Source: Leclercia adecarboxylata (GTDB lineage Bacteria; Pseudomonadota; Gammaproteobacteria; Enterobacterales; Enterobacteriaceae). Taken from it: 64,000 nucleotides of DNA. Location of the stretch: assembly GCF_006171285.1 (NCBI RefSeq), contig NZ_CP040889.1:4650001-4714000 (forward strand), written 5' to 3'. Position 1 is the stretch's first letter; the number at the start of each line of letters is the position of its first letter. The notes under the pieces were generated by a model. It made no database searches and was not told where the DNA came from. It saw only the letters and a list, made by a program, of their open reading frames with translations. Of this stretch, positions 1-10,030 are shown one piece after another. A program made the position numbers and the translations under genes.

Positions 1-1343
1 CAGAGCAAACCGCAACGTCGCTTGCTGCGCTCTTCCGCCTCCTGGTAGAGAGTGAACTCGTCCAGCACCGGGCAACCCAGCGCTTCTTCAAAGGCATCGC
101 GGCTGGCGTTGCCGTGGCTGCGGGCCTGGGTTTCGTTGCCAAGATTCGACTGGAAGATCCCCGCGGCGCTCACCGGGAGGAAATCCTCATAGGTGATGGG
201 CTGAGCGACCACCCAGCCACGCTCGATCAGCGGCTGCGGATCGTCGCCGGGGCCAAAGGCCTGGCGGTGCGCCTCTCCGGCGGGCGTCAGGCGATAGCGG
301 AACCACGCCAGCCCCTGACGGCGCAGGAAGATATCGCTGTCGGGAAATGCCTGGAAGACCTCCTGCAGGTGCAGCTGATGGGTCAGGTTATCCTTGCCGG
401 TACCGGCCTCCGCCAGCAGACGATCGTAGAGGTCTCGCCCTTTCGGGGTTAACGCCACCCCGCGCTGTTCAATCTCGCCAAAGCGCGCGGTATGGGTGCC
501 CCGCTGTTCTCCTGCAAACAGCACCGGCTCCTCCAGCGCCTTGAAGCTGGTCTGGCGCAGCAGCAGAGGCGTCTCCCGGCGCGGCGGCCCTTCGATCAGC
601 ATCTTCGGTTCAATACCGTATTCGGGCATCAACGCCTGCACCCGGTCGATATCCAGCGTGCGCGGCGTCAGGTGGTTGATGTGGCAGCCGGGGAAGCAGA
701 CCACGTCGGCAATCAACCGGTGTTCATTGTGTAGCGCCTGGTAGGTGTCGTGATCCACCGTGGCGTGGCGATGCCAGCGGAAGGTCTCCAGCGCTTCCTT
801 AACAAACTCTTCGGCCTGCGCCGGGGTAAACGCCCCTTCCGCCTCGTACAGGTCGATCAGTTCCAGGCAGCGGGGGGTGAAGATGTTGCGCCGGGCGAGG
901 ATCTCCGCCGCTTTCTCGCGCAGGGGCAGGTTGTCGATCAGATCGAGGCGCAGCAGCGAGGTAAAAATACGAAACGGGTTGCGGCACAGCGCGGCGTCAT
1001 CAACCGGACGAAACGCGGTTGAGTGGACCGGCACCCCGGCCTGGGAGAGATCGTAATAGCTGACCGGGAACATCCCCATAATGGCGAACATGCGCCGCAG
1101 GGTTGCCAGTTCCAGGGCCGTACCGACACGGATCGCCCCGTGGCGTTCCAGGTTGAGGCGAGCGAGTTCATCCGCGTTGGCCAGTTGTTCGTGCAGCTTC
1201 GGGTTGTTTTCCAGGACTGCCAGATTCACATCCGCTACCAGCTCCAGTAAGGTTCCGTACTGCGGAACTTCCTGCTGGTACATCGCCGACATAGCCTGCG
1301 AAAAGTTTTCCCGAATATCATCAGCCGTGATGGTGTTCGCCAT
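1..1343 (-). CDS. ydcJ: YdcJ, DUF1338 / 2-oxoadipate dioxygenase-decarboxylase family (3' end at window edge)
   Basis: The reading frame starts at an ATG (1343-1341) with a GGAGG ribosome site eight bases upstream and stays open for 447 codons to the window edge, so only the stop (and perhaps a few residues) is missing; the E. coli protein is also about 447 residues. The family member HglS of Pseudomonas is an iron-dependent 2-hydroxyglutarate synthase acting on 2-oxoadipate in D-lysine breakdown. The ERHGAIR motif with H68 matches a metal ligand region of that enzyme, and VHSTAFRP near residue 107 and HTARFGE further on are conserved. Whether the enterobacterial protein uses the same substrate is an inference. 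It is transcribed divergently from the LysR regulator YdcI, as in E. coli. Confidence 0.9.
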   Translation of the reverse strand, partial: MANTITADDIRENFSQAMSAMYQQEVPQYGTLLELVADVNLAVLENNPKLHEQLANADELARLNLERHGAIRVGTALELATLRRMFAIMGMFPVSYYDLSQAGVPVHSTAFRPVDDAALCRNPFRIFTSLLRLDLIDNLPLREKAAEILARRNIFTPRCLELIDLYEAEGAFTPAQAEEFVKEALETFRWHRHATVDHDTYQALHNEHRLIADVVCFPGCHINHLTPRTLDIDRVQALMPEYGIEPKMLIEGPPRRETPLLLRQTSFKALEEPVLFAGEQRGTHTARFGEIEQRGVALTPKGRDLYDRLLAEAGTGKDNLTHQLHLQEVFQAFPDSDIFLRRQGLAWFRYRLTPAGEAHRQAFGPGDDPQPLIERGWVVAQPITYEDFLPVSAAGIFQSNLGNETQARSHGNASRDAFEEALGCPVLDEFTLYQEAEERSKRRCGLL

Positions 1344-1616
1344 GATGTCATGCCTCCAGTGAATATTACCTGGAGTGTAGAGAAGGCCATTGCGCCTGTT
1401 TGGAAGAATTTACGAATTGTGATCTGGATGGAGAGGCGCGCGTTTCCTGAACTACCACGAATTTAAGCGGTTCAGGCCCCGGGCAACTATTTCAACCCCT
1501 TTCCAAAAAATGCTTGTTATTCAATTAGATTGAATGTTAATAATATTTTGCTAGCAGGTTATCAAAATTAAACAACTTCACTTGTCACGCGTAACGCTCT
1601 GTTTTTAACATCGCCT

Positions 1617-2540
1617 ATGGAAAAAAATGGTTTGTTTAGTCAGCGCATTCGTTTGCGCCATCTGCATACTTTTGTGGCCGTCGCTCAACAGGGAACACTG
1701 GGACGCGCGGCTGAAACCCTTAACCTGAGCCAGCCTGCGCTTTCAAAAACGCTGAACGAGCTGGAGCAGCTCACCGGCACGCGCCTGTTCGAACGTGGAC
1801 GCCTGGGCGCGCAGCTCACCCTGGTGGGCGAGCAGTTCCTGACCCACGCGGTCAAAGTCCTCGATGCCCTGAATACCGCGGGCCAGTCCCTGACCCGACG
1901 CAACGATGCGCCGGGCGACGTGGTGCGCATCGGCGCGCTGCCGACCGCGGCGCTGGGCATTCTTCCGGCGGTCATCGGCCAGTTCCATAAACAGCAGCGC
2001 AACATAACGCTGCAGGTCGCCACCATGAATAACACCATGCTGCTCGCGGGGCTGAAGTCCGGCGAGCTGGACCTGGGCATGGGAAGAATGTCCGATCCGG
2101 AGCTGATGAGCGGTCTCAACTATGAGCTCCTTTTTCTGGAATCTCTCAAGCTGGTGGTGCGTCCGCGTCATCCTATCCTCAATGATACCGTGACCCTAAG
2201 CCGGGTGATGGAGTGGCCGGTGGTGGTGTCGCCGAAAGGCACCGTGCCGCGCCAGACGGCGGAAACCCTTCTCCAGACCCAGGGCTGCAAACTGCCGTCG
2301 GGCTGTATTGAGACCCTTTCGGCCTCGCTGTCGCGCCAGCTGACGGTGGATTTTGACTATGTCTGGTTCGTCCCGTCCGGGGCGGTGAAAGAGGATCTGC
2401 GCCAGGGCACGCTGGTGGCATTGCCGGTCACCACTCCTGGCCCCGGCGAACCTATTGGGGTATTAACCCGCGTTGACGCCCCGCTCTCCGCCGCCACCCA
2501 GACGCTGCTGAGCGCGATACGTAAATCCATGCCGGTGTGA
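1617..2540 (+). CDS. ydcI: YdcI, LysR-family transcriptional regulator
   Basis: A 307-residue LysR protein with the usual N-terminal winged helix (about residues 13-72, including LGRAAETLNLSQPALSKTL) and a substrate-binding-like effector domain. I recognise it as E. coli YdcI; the N-terminal stretch FSQRIRLRHLHTFVAV and the C-terminal IRKSMP match. YdcI is a conserved regulator linked to acid and stress responses in enterics. It lies head to head with ydcJ across a 273-base gap (1344-1616) that should hold both promoters and its own operator; the stretch 1500-1600 is AT-rich as expected of promoters. A rho-independent terminator follows the stop. Confidence 0.92.
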   Translation: MEKNGLFSQRIRLRHLHTFVAVAQQGTLGRAAETLNLSQPALSKTLNELEQLTGTRLFERGRLGAQLTLVGEQFLTHAVKVLDALNTAGQSLTRRNDAPGDVVRIGALPTAALGILPAVIGQFHKQQRNITLQVATMNNTMLLAGLKSGELDLGMGRMSDPELMSGLNYELLFLESLKLVVRPRHPILNDTVTLSRVMEWPVVVSPKGTVPRQTAETLLQTQGCKLPSGCIETLSASLSRQLTVDFDYVWFVPSGAVKEDLRQGTLVALPVTTPGPGEPIGVLTRVDAPLSAATQTLLSAIRKSMPV

Positions 2541-2554
2541 TCACACTTCCCTCC

Positions 2555-2582
2555 AGCCCGTCTTGATGACGGGCTTTTTGTT
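2555..2582 (+). terminator. Terminator after ydcI
   Basis: Stem AGCCCGTC / GACGGGCT with a five-base loop (ttgat), followed by a T run. It lies 15 bases after the ydcI stop. Confidence 0.85.
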
Positions 2583-2820
2583 TCCATTACTCAAATAATG
2601 CGAAATCATTCATTAACAATTGCACTAAACAATTTAACAGATTTATCATACCCGCCGAATTCACCAAATGGTTCATTCAAACAACACAGCGGTGAATTCT
2701 TTGGCGCTACATTGGCGTCATGTTCGACTTTTTCATCAAGGATCTTCTCTTCTGTTACCCATTTGGTTCAGGGTTGAGTCTGCCCTGTCCAGTGAAGACA
2801 AGATTATTCAGGAGACAGAA

Positions 2821-5199
2821 ATGGCTATAGGTAATTCGCTACGTGGGTTCCCCCGGATCCTGCAGTGGCTGCTGGTCGGTCTGATGGCGCTCATCGGACT
2901 GGCCGTCGGTGGACTGGGCTTTAAGCTCGTCACCGTCGGGGGAAGCTGGTACTTCCTGATCATGGGCGTGGTGATGCTTGTCGCCGCGTTTCTTATTGCG
3001 CGCGGTCGCACAAGCGGCATTATTCTGTATGCGGTGGCGTTTATCGCCTCACTGATCTGGGCCGTGAGCGATGCGGGCTGGGATTTCTGGCCGCTCTTCT
3101 CGCGCCTGTTCACCTTCGCGGTGCTGGCGTTCCTTTCCGCCCTCGTCTGGCCCTTCCTGCGCGGTGCGGATCGTCCGGTCAACAAAGCCCCGGCATTTGG
3201 TATTGCCGCCGTGCTGGCGGTTGCGATGCTGGTGAGCTTCGGCTGGATGTTCAAGCCGCAGACCCTGGTCAGCGCCAGCGAGCCGGTGCCGGTTAAGCCG
3301 GTGGCGGAAGGCCAGCAGCAGAAAAACTGGGAGCACTGGGGTAACACCACCCACGGCGACCGCTTTGCGGCGCTGGACCAGATTAACAAGCAGAACGTCA
3401 ACGATCTGAAGGTGGCCTGGGTTGCCCACACCGGCGACATCCCGCAGAGCAACGGCTCCGGCGCGGAAGATCAGAACACCCCGCTGCAGATTGGCGATAC
3501 GCTCTTCGTCTGTACCCCATACAGCAAGGTGCTGGCGCTGGACGTCGACTCCGGTAAAGAGAAGTGGCGCTATGATTCCAAAGCCACTGCGCCAAACTGG
3601 CAGCGCTGCCGTGGTCTGGGCTATTTTGAAGACACCTCAAGCGTGACAACGTCACCGACAGAGACGCAGCCCGCCGCCTGTGCGCGCCGTCTGTTCCTGC
3701 CGACGACCGATGCCCGTCTGATCGCCCTTAACGCCGACAACGGTAAGGTCTGCGAAGACTTTGGCGATCATGGCGTAGTTGATCTTAGCGTCGGCATGGG
3801 TGAAGTGAAGCCTGGCTACTATCAGCAAACCTCCACCCCGCTGGTGGCGGGCAACGTGGTGGTTGTGGGCGGACGCGTAGCGGATAACTTCTCTACCGGC
3901 GAGCCTCCGGGCGTGGTGCGTGCCTTTGACGTGCATACCGGGAAACTGGCCTGGGCCTGGGATCCGGGCAATCCGAACATCACCGGGCTGCCGCCGGAAG
4001 GCCAGACTTACACCCGCGGGACGCCGAACGTCTGGTCAGCCATGTCCTATGACGCGAAGCTGAACCTGATTTACCTCCCGACCGGTAACGCCACCCCGGA
4101 CTTCTGGGCCGGTGAACGTACTGAACTGGATGATAAATACAGCTCCTCCATTGTGGCGGTGGATGCCACGACCGGACAGGTGCGCTGGCATTTCCAGACC
4201 ACCCACCACGACCTGTGGGACTTTGACCTGCCGTCGCAGCCGCTGCTGTACGATCTGCCGGACAGTAAAGGCGGCTCCACGCCGGTGCTGGTGCAGACCA
4301 GCAAGCAGGGCATGATCTTCATGCTCAACCGCGAAACCGGCCAGCCGGTGGCGAAGGTGGAAGAGCGTCCGGTGCCTGCCGGTAACGTCGAAGGCGAGCG
4401 TTATTCCCCTACCCAGCCGTACTCTGTCGGCATGCCGATGATCGGCAACCAGACCCTGACCGAATCCGACATGTGGGGTGCCACCCCGGTTGACCTGCTG
4501 CTGTGCCGCATCCAGTTTAAAGAGATGCGTCATCAGGGCGTCTTTACCCCGCCGGGTCTGGATCGCTCCCTGCAGTTCCCGGGCTCGCTTGGCGGGATGA
4601 ACTGGGGCAGCGTGTCGGTTGACCCGAACAACAGCCTGATGTTTGTGAACGACATGCGTCTGGGGCTGGCGAACTACATGGTGCCGCGCGCGAATGTTGC
4701 TAAAAACGCCAGCGGGATTGAGATGGGGATCGTGCCGATGGACGGTACGCCGTTTGGCGCCATGCGCGAACGCTTCCTGTCTCCGCTGGGCATTCCGTGC
4801 CAGAAACCGCCGTTCGGTACTATGTCTGCGGTGGATCTGAAGTCCGGCAAGCTGGTGTGGCAGGTGCCGGTGGGTACCGTGGAAGATACCGGCCCGCTGG
4901 GGATCCGCATGCATATGCCAATCCCGATTGGCATGCCGACCCTGGGCGCGTCGCTCTCCACCCAGTCCGGCCTGCTGTTCTTCGCCGGGACTCAGGATTT
5001 CTACCTGCGCGCGTTTGATACCGCGAACGGGAAAGAGATCTGGAAAGACCGTCTGCCGGTGGGCAGCCAGTCCGGCCCGATGACCTACGTGTCGCCGAAA
5101 ACCGGCAAGCAGTACATCATCATCAACGCCGGCGGTGCGCGTCAGTCTCCGGATCGCGGGGATTACATCATCGCCTACGCGTTGCCTGATAAGAAGTAA
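2821..5199 (+). CDS. Membrane-bound PQQ-dependent dehydrogenase, glucose/quinate/shikimate family
   Basis: A 792-residue quinoprotein. Five hydrophobic segments occupy about residues 13-142 and anchor it in the inner membrane; the rest is a periplasmic PQQ beta-propeller. The motif HHDLWDFDLPSQP carries the catalytic aspartate region of this family, and the propeller repeats (for example ALDVDSGKEKW and ALNADNGKVC) are clear. The enzymes oxidise an aldose or cyclitol in the periplasm and pass electrons to ubiquinone. Sequence differs clearly from E. coli Gcd, so quinate/shikimate or another polyol is as likely as glucose. I chose the ATG at 2821 because GGAGACAGAA precedes it; an open frame reaches back to 2668 but lacks a ribosome site and membrane character. 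No PQQ synthesis genes are in the window. Confidence 0.85.
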   Translation: MAIGNSLRGFPRILQWLLVGLMALIGLAVGGLGFKLVTVGGSWYFLIMGVVMLVAAFLIARGRTSGIILYAVAFIASLIWAVSDAGWDFWPLFSRLFTFAVLAFLSALVWPFLRGADRPVNKAPAFGIAAVLAVAMLVSFGWMFKPQTLVSASEPVPVKPVAEGQQQKNWEHWGNTTHGDRFAALDQINKQNVNDLKVAWVAHTGDIPQSNGSGAEDQNTPLQIGDTLFVCTPYSKVLALDVDSGKEKWRYDSKATAPNWQRCRGLGYFEDTSSVTTSPTETQPAACARRLFLPTTDARLIALNADNGKVCEDFGDHGVVDLSVGMGEVKPGYYQQTSTPLVAGNVVVVGGRVADNFSTGEPPGVVRAFDVHTGKLAWAWDPGNPNITGLPPEGQTYTRGTPNVWSAMSYDAKLNLIYLPTGNATPDFWAGERTELDDKYSSSIVAVDATTGQVRWHFQTTHHDLWDFDLPSQPLLYDLPDSKGGSTPVLVQTSKQGMIFMLNRETGQPVAKVEERPVPAGNVEGERYSPTQPYSVGMPMIGNQTLTESDMWGATPVDLLLCRIQFKEMRHQGVFTPPGLDRSLQFPGSLGGMNWGSVSVDPNNSLMFVNDMRLGLANYMVPRANVAKNASGIEMGIVPMDGTPFGAMRERFLSPLGIPCQKPPFGTMSAVDLKSGKLVWQVPVGTVEDTGPLGIRMHMPIPIGMPTLGASLSTQSGLLFFAGTQDFYLRAFDTANGKEIWKDRLPVGSQSGPMTYVSPKTGKQYIIINAGGARQSPDRGDYIIAYALPDKK

Positions 5200-5212
5200 G
5201 CGCGTTAGCGTC

Positions 5213-5243
5213 AAGCCGGCCCTCTTGTGGCCGGCTTTTTTTT
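5213..5243 (+). terminator. Terminator after the PQQ dehydrogenase
   Basis: Nine-base perfect stem AAGCCGGCC / GGCCGGCTT, seven-base loop, then eight T residues. Confidence 0.92.
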
Positions 5244-5245
5244 GC

Positions 5246-5698
5246 TTACGGCTTCGCGGTGAGTGAGTTTTCGATCCAGGTCGCCGTTGTGCCGTTCTGA
5301 TAACTGACCACCAGGTTCTGATGGACCCCGGCTGGCCAGCAGCTGCGCATTACCGCGCGTTTGGTCTCATCGAAGAAAGGTTTATCCCCTGCCGCTTCGT
5401 AGTCCGCTGCGCGCCCGTTCAGCTTGACGTTAAAGGATACCGTCACCCGGCCGGAATATTTCTGCGCCGCGGCCTGCTCAGGATAGCGCGGCTGCACCCG
5501 GTAGACGTCGCCGTCGCAGTCCACCTGCCCGTTATCCACGGTCGACGAACTGCCGCCCACCGGGAAGGAGAGCCCGACGCCCACCCCGCTGTTGCCCCCG
5601 CCGCCGCCAATCCCTATTCCGCCAATGCCCACGCTGCCGCCCGATGCACATCCGGCCAGCAACCATGCGACGCAAATCACCTGCGTAAACTGTTTCAT
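5246..5698 (-). CDS. Small lipoprotein with TonB C-terminal-like domain
   Basis: 150 residues starting at an ATG preceded by GAGGAAAAGGCA. The signal peptide ends in a lipobox (LLAGC, lipidated Cys17), followed by a glycine-rich flexible stretch to about residue 45 and then a domain resembling the TonB C-terminal fold (RVQPRYPEQAAAQKYSGRV, with the YP and VTVSFNV elements). Proteins like this are annotated as energy transducer TonB or TonB-family lipoproteins, but it lacks an N-terminal membrane anchor and proline-rich spacer, so it cannot act as a classical TonB. It converges on the PQQ dehydrogenase gene, with the 5213-5243 hairpin between them. Function unknown. Confidence 0.8.
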   Translation of the reverse strand: MKQFTQVICVAWLLAGCASGGSVGIGGIGIGGGGGNSGVGVGLSFPVGGSSSTVDNGQVDCDGDVYRVQPRYPEQAAAQKYSGRVTVSFNVKLNGRAADYEAAGDKPFFDETKRAVMRSCWPAGVHQNLVVSYQNGTTATWIENSLTAKP

Positions 5699-5741
5699 TG
5701 CCTTTTCCTCTTCAGCCCTTACAACCAGCATAGCGGGGAAT

Positions 5742-5778
5742 AAAAAAGGGTTCATGTCGAAACATGAACCCTTTTTTT
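5742..5778. terminator. Bidirectional terminator between trg and the lipoprotein gene
   Basis: Perfect inverted repeat GGGTTCATG / CATGAACCC with a six-base loop (tcgaaa), flanked by A6 on one side and T7 on the other. It can end trg transcription on the minus strand and anything reading rightwards. Confidence 0.85.
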
Positions 5779-5857
5779 GCCCGGCGGCGCTTCGCTTGCA
5801 CGGGCCTACATGCTGTGCCGAACCCGCAAGCCCGGTAAGGCGCAGCCGCCACCGGGC
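5779..5857. repeat. REP-type palindromic pair (BIME-like)
   Basis: Two GC-rich palindromic units in opposite orientation, 5779-5805 (GCCCGGCGGCGCTTCGC...GGGC) and 5830-5857 (GCCCGGTAAGGCGCAGCC...GGGC), separated by 24 bases, as in the REP/BIME elements at the 3' ends of enterobacterial genes. It lies directly downstream of trg. Confidence 0.8.
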
Positions 5858-5873
5858 AGGATACGCGTGGGGA

Positions 5874-7565
5874 TCAGAACGTCTCCCAATTATCGCCATC
5901 GGCGACGGCCGGGCGCAGCGGTGCGGCTGGTGCTGCTGGCGCGGACTGAACGCTGCTGCGGGCCGGGTTCATACCCTGCAGGCGGAAAGTCCCTACCGCT
6001 TCGGTCAGACGGGCAGCCTGATCTTCCAGTGAGGCTGCTGCCGCAGAAGCTTCTTCCACCAGCGAGGCGTTCTGCTGGGTCACTTTATCCATCTCCGAGA
6101 TGGCCTGGCTGACCTGCACAATACCGCGGCTCTGCTCGTCGGAGGCGGCAGCGATCTCCAGCATGATATCGGTGACGCGTTTAACCGCTTCGACGATCTC
6201 GTTCATGGTGTTGCCTGCGGCAACCACTTCGCCGGAGCCCTGGTCAATGAGCGAGACCGACTCGCTGATCAGCCCCTCAATCTCTTTCGCGGCGTTGGCG
6301 CTGCGGCTGGCCAGAGTGCGGACTTCGCTGGCGACCACGGCAAACCCGCGCCCCTGCTCACCGGCTCGGGCGGCTTCCACCGCGGCGTTGAGCGCCAGGA
6401 TATTGGTCTGGAAGGCGATACTGTTGATGACCGCGGTGATCTCAGAGATTTTCTTCGAGCTGCTGGAGATATTGCCCATGGTTTTCACCACCCCGGAGAC
6501 CATCTGGCCGCCGCGGCTGGCTTTGCCGGAGGCATCTTCCGCCAGCTTGCTGGCGTGGTGCGCGTTATCGGCGTTCTGCTTCACGGTGGCGGTCAGCTGT
6601 TCCATGCTGGCGGCGGTCTGTTCAATGGCCGCGGCCTGCTGCTCGGTACGTGATGAGAGGTCAGTGTTACCGGCGGAGATTTCGCTGGTGCCGCGATAGA
6701 TCTCTTCCGCGCCCTGGCGCACGGTGCCCACGGTATTCACCAGCGAACGCTGCATGGTTTGCAGATCGTGGGTCAGACGGCCAATCTCGCTGCGTCCGGT
6801 CAGGTCTTCGGCTAGGGTCAGGTCACCTTTTGCGATATGCGCAATACGGTTCGCGGCGCGTTGCAGCGGGTTAATCACCGTGCGACGCAGCACGATAAAG
6901 GTGATCACCGTCAGCACCAGCGCCAGACCAAAGGCGCCAACCATAAACATCAGCCCCAGCTGGGTGCGGGTATGTGCCTGCTCGGTGAGCATATTGGCGC
7001 GATCGGTACGGATCTTAATCGCCTTCAGCAACACCTCGTTATAGGCATCATCCAGCGGACGCGCCGATTCATTTTCATGGTTGATGATGGCTTCGAACAT
7101 GCCGTTCTTGGCATATTTCAGCATCGGCTGCATGCCGTCGATATAAGCCTGGTAATTCGTTTTCAGTTCGCCGTCCAGCGCTTCGTCCGCCGGGGTGCGA
7201 ACGCCACGGTTCATGTAAATGGCGAAGCTGTCCTGAGACTGTTTGATGCGTTGTTCGGCTTCGGCGATGTTCTTTTTCATCGCGTCCATTTCGGCGATAC
7301 GGCTGGCCGCACCCGCGTGGATCATATTGATACGCGCTGTGCGCAGATGGTTTGAACTGTTTGATAACCCGGTACGCACCTGAATTTCAGACGTCACATC
7401 CTGCTGGTCTTTGTCCGCCTGCAGTAAAAAATAGCCTGCCAGCCCGGCGCTCAGGGCAAACAGCACAATAATACCACCCAAAATCGAGGAGATAAGCGGG
7501 AGCAGCCTGATGTGGTGCAGGAAGCCCAGCTTATGTTGCGCCCGAACTGTTGTTGTTTTGTCCAT
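5874..7565 (-). CDS. trg: Trg, methyl-accepting chemotaxis protein for ribose and galactose
   Basis: A 563-residue chemoreceptor. Membrane segment 1 is at about residues 21-43, the periplasmic four-helix sensor follows, then membrane segment 2 (about 200-222), HAMP, and the signalling hairpin with the invariant tip [20 protein letters not shown]. The sensor part ([49 protein letters not shown]) matches E. coli Trg, which senses ribose- and galactose-binding proteins. I use the ATG at 7565; the frame extends upstream to 7679 without Trg homology. Unlike E. coli Trg, this one ends in NWETF, the pentapeptide that binds CheR and CheB in Tar and Tsr. A FliA-type -10 element lies upstream. Confidence 0.92.
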   Translation of the reverse strand: MDKTTTVRAQHKLGFLHHIRLLPLISSILGGIIVLFALSAGLAGYFLLQADKDQQDVTSEIQVRTGLSNSSNHLRTARINMIHAGAASRIAEMDAMKKNIAEAEQRIKQSQDSFAIYMNRGVRTPADEALDGELKTNYQAYIDGMQPMLKYAKNGMFEAIINHENESARPLDDAYNEVLLKAIKIRTDRANMLTEQAHTRTQLGLMFMVGAFGLALVLTVITFIVLRRTVINPLQRAANRIAHIAKGDLTLAEDLTGRSEIGRLTHDLQTMQRSLVNTVGTVRQGAEEIYRGTSEISAGNTDLSSRTEQQAAAIEQTAASMEQLTATVKQNADNAHHASKLAEDASGKASRGGQMVSGVVKTMGNISSSSKKISEITAVINSIAFQTNILALNAAVEAARAGEQGRGFAVVASEVRTLASRSANAAKEIEGLISESVSLIDQGSGEVVAAGNTMNEIVEAVKRVTDIMLEIAAASDEQSRGIVQVSQAISEMDKVTQQNASLVEEASAAAASLEDQAARLTEAVGTFRLQGMNPARSSVQSAPAAPAAPLRPAVADGDNWETF

Positions 7566-7617
7566 AGCCGTTGACTCTCTCATAGGTAAGATGCGTGGAA
7601 ACACGCCTGTAAAGTAG

Positions 7618-7645
7618 TCATCGGCACTACAACGATTTTGATTAC
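7618..7645 (-). promoter_or_regulatory. Candidate FliA (sigma-28) promoter of trg
   Basis: On the minus strand GCCGATGA matches the sigma-28 -10 consensus GCCGATAA in seven of eight bases and lies about 55 bases before the trg start. The -35 position 11 bases further up is a poor match, so the call rests on the -10 element and on trg being a flagellar class 3 gene. Confidence 0.45.
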
Positions 7646-7736
7646 GGCTAAAATCGCAACACTGGTCACACTTTCGCAATGATTTTTAAAGAGATGTCGT
7701 CCCGCTGCCCATCAAGGCCAGCGGGAGAAAAGTTTA

Positions 7737-8867
<1,131 letters not shown>

Positions 8868-8884
8868 TTAGTGATGTCAGGTTT

Positions 8885-9160
8885 TTATTTTAGATAAGAG
8901 CGCAGCAAATGGCCGACTTCCGCCATTCTGACGGCCCGCTGATCGGCAGTGGTCTCGCCCGCCACCAGCTCATCTTTGAGGTGAATTTCAACCATCTCGC
9001 CCATCAGGCCGTTTGCGGCGCCGCGCACTGCGGCGATCTGCTGCAGGATAGAGAGGCAAGGCTCGCCGGATTCAAGCGCCCGCTCCAGGGCATCGACCTG
9101 CCCGCGAATGCGGCGCACGCGCGTCAGGACACGTTTTTTGTCTTCAGGTGAATGTGGCAT
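8885..9160 (-). CDS. frmR: FrmR, formaldehyde-responsive repressor of the CsoR/RcnR family
   Basis: A 91-residue all-helical CsoR/RcnR-family repressor. Cys35 (in SGEPCLSIL) and His60 match the sensing positions of E. coli FrmR, where formaldehyde crosslinks the N-terminal proline to the cysteine of a neighbouring subunit and releases DNA. Here too Pro follows the initiator Met. Start at 9160 has AGGAG upstream. It heads the frmRA operon and represses it through the site at 9175-9196. Confidence 0.95.
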   Translation of the reverse strand: MPHSPEDKKRVLTRVRRIRGQVDALERALESGEPCLSILQQIAAVRGAANGLMGEMVEIHLKDELVAGETTADQRAVRMAEVGHLLRSYLK

Positions 9161-9174
9161 CGGAGGGCTCCTGG

Positions 9175-9196
9175 ATACTATAGGGGGGTATACTAT
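9175..9196. promoter_or_regulatory. FrmR operator over the frmRA promoter
   Basis: A run of six G (C on the minus strand) is flanked by near-inverted AT half-sites ATACTATA and TATACTAT. A G/C tract inside an AT-rich inverted repeat is the binding pattern of FrmR and RcnR. It lies 15-36 bases before the frmR start codon. Confidence 0.8.
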
Positions 9197-9388
9197 TTTA
9201 TTTTATACAGACCTGCAAACGGGAATGTCCAAAGATGTTTTGGGGGAACGCGAAAGTCTGGATGGGAAAGGTTTGATGAGAATACAGGAGAAATTGCTGC
9301 CCTGGTTAAGGGCAGTCGGCGTAGGCAGTATTATGCGTGATCGCTATTAAGCAACTTATGAATGAAACCCGTCAGGCATAAGTGATGC

Positions 9389-9667
9389 TTAAATATCATC
9401 CCGCGTGAAACCAACAACTATTTCGAGCGTATTGCGGATGACTTCTGCAGCCTCTTGATCGGATGTTTGTTCAAGGGCGTAAATCAACTGCAGAATAATT
9501 TGCTTATTGGTAAGGTTATCTCCGCTGAGAATAATACATCTTATCGCTGAACCTAAAACGGCAGCCTCAACGGACAAGGAACTTCCAGCTGAACGGAAGT
9601 AAGTTGCCAGCGCCTGATCCTGAAGTGCATTGAAATGCTGTGTATGCAGAGAAGTCGCAGTATTCAT
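9389..9667 (-). CDS. ariR: AriR/YmgB, small regulator of biofilm and acid resistance
   Basis: 92 residues from the ATG at 9667 (a GTG three codons earlier is possible). It matches E. coli YmgB/AriR: ALATYFRSAGSSL, SGDNLTNKQIILQLI and VIRNTLEIV are close to the E. coli sequence. The helical dimeric protein influences biofilm formation and acid survival, acting with the Rcs phosphorelay. It is the last visible gene of the ycgZ-ymgA-ariR operon; the E. coli fourth gene ymgC is not present here. Confidence 0.88.
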   Translation of the reverse strand: MNTATSLHTQHFNALQDQALATYFRSAGSSLSVEAAVLGSAIRCIILSGDNLTNKQIILQLIYALEQTSDQEAAEVIRNTLEIVVGFTRDDI

Positions 9668-9683
9668 ATTTTTCACTCTAAGG

Positions 9684-9983
9684 TTAATGTTTTTTATCGT
9701 ATTTATGCTGTGCAGTATTCACCATGAGATGGTGCATGCTGTTGATAAGACAATTTTTTCTGGCTTCTGGATGTACGCGGCTACTGGATTTAACCTTTTG
9801 CTCAACCTCGACTGCGGCCGCAGACAGCGCGCTTCTTCTTTCAGCGTCACGCTCCATGCTGGCCATAATTTTCAGTTTGACTGCCAGCGTCTTAAAATTT
9901 ATTGGACCGTTGTCTTTTAAAATTAACAACACAGCTTCGCCAATAAGATCGTCTCTCAGTCTTTCAGATTTCGTTCTGTGCAT
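9684..9983 (-). CDS. ymgA: YmgA-like small regulatory protein
   Basis: 99 residues. The ATG at 9983 places 14 residues before the GEAVLLIL segment, exactly as E. coli YmgA has before GQAVLQIL; a GTG four codons upstream is possible. Weak but collinear similarity and the position between ycgZ and ariR support the name. YmgA is a connector protein that promotes RcsC/RcsD/RcsB signalling in E. coli. The C-terminal half is lysine-rich and divergent. It ends 16 bases before the ariR start. Confidence 0.75.
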   Translation of the reverse strand: MHRTKSERLRDDLIGEAVLLILKDNGPINFKTLAVKLKIMASMERDAERRSALSAAAVEVEQKVKSSSRVHPEARKNCLINSMHHLMVNTAQHKYDKKH

Positions 9984-10030
9984 AACTGTTCTCACGTGCC
10001 TGCTTTAAGCCACAGATGTGCTAACATTCT

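Noticed and set aside
2668-2820. Longer start of the PQQ dehydrogenase at 2668.
   Set aside because: No ribosome site, residues are not membrane-like, and the ATG at 2821 has a good site and a proper first helix.
4036-5214. A 392-codon open frame on the minus strand.
   Set aside because: It is antisense to the PQQ dehydrogenase gene and has the histidine/arginine-rich composition of a shadow frame in GC-rich DNA.
9225-9350. A 41-codon frame (MSKDVLGERESL...) between the FrmR operator and ariR.
   Set aside because: Ribosome site is poor, there is no recognisable similarity, and it lies in a promoter/3' region; not enough to call a gene.
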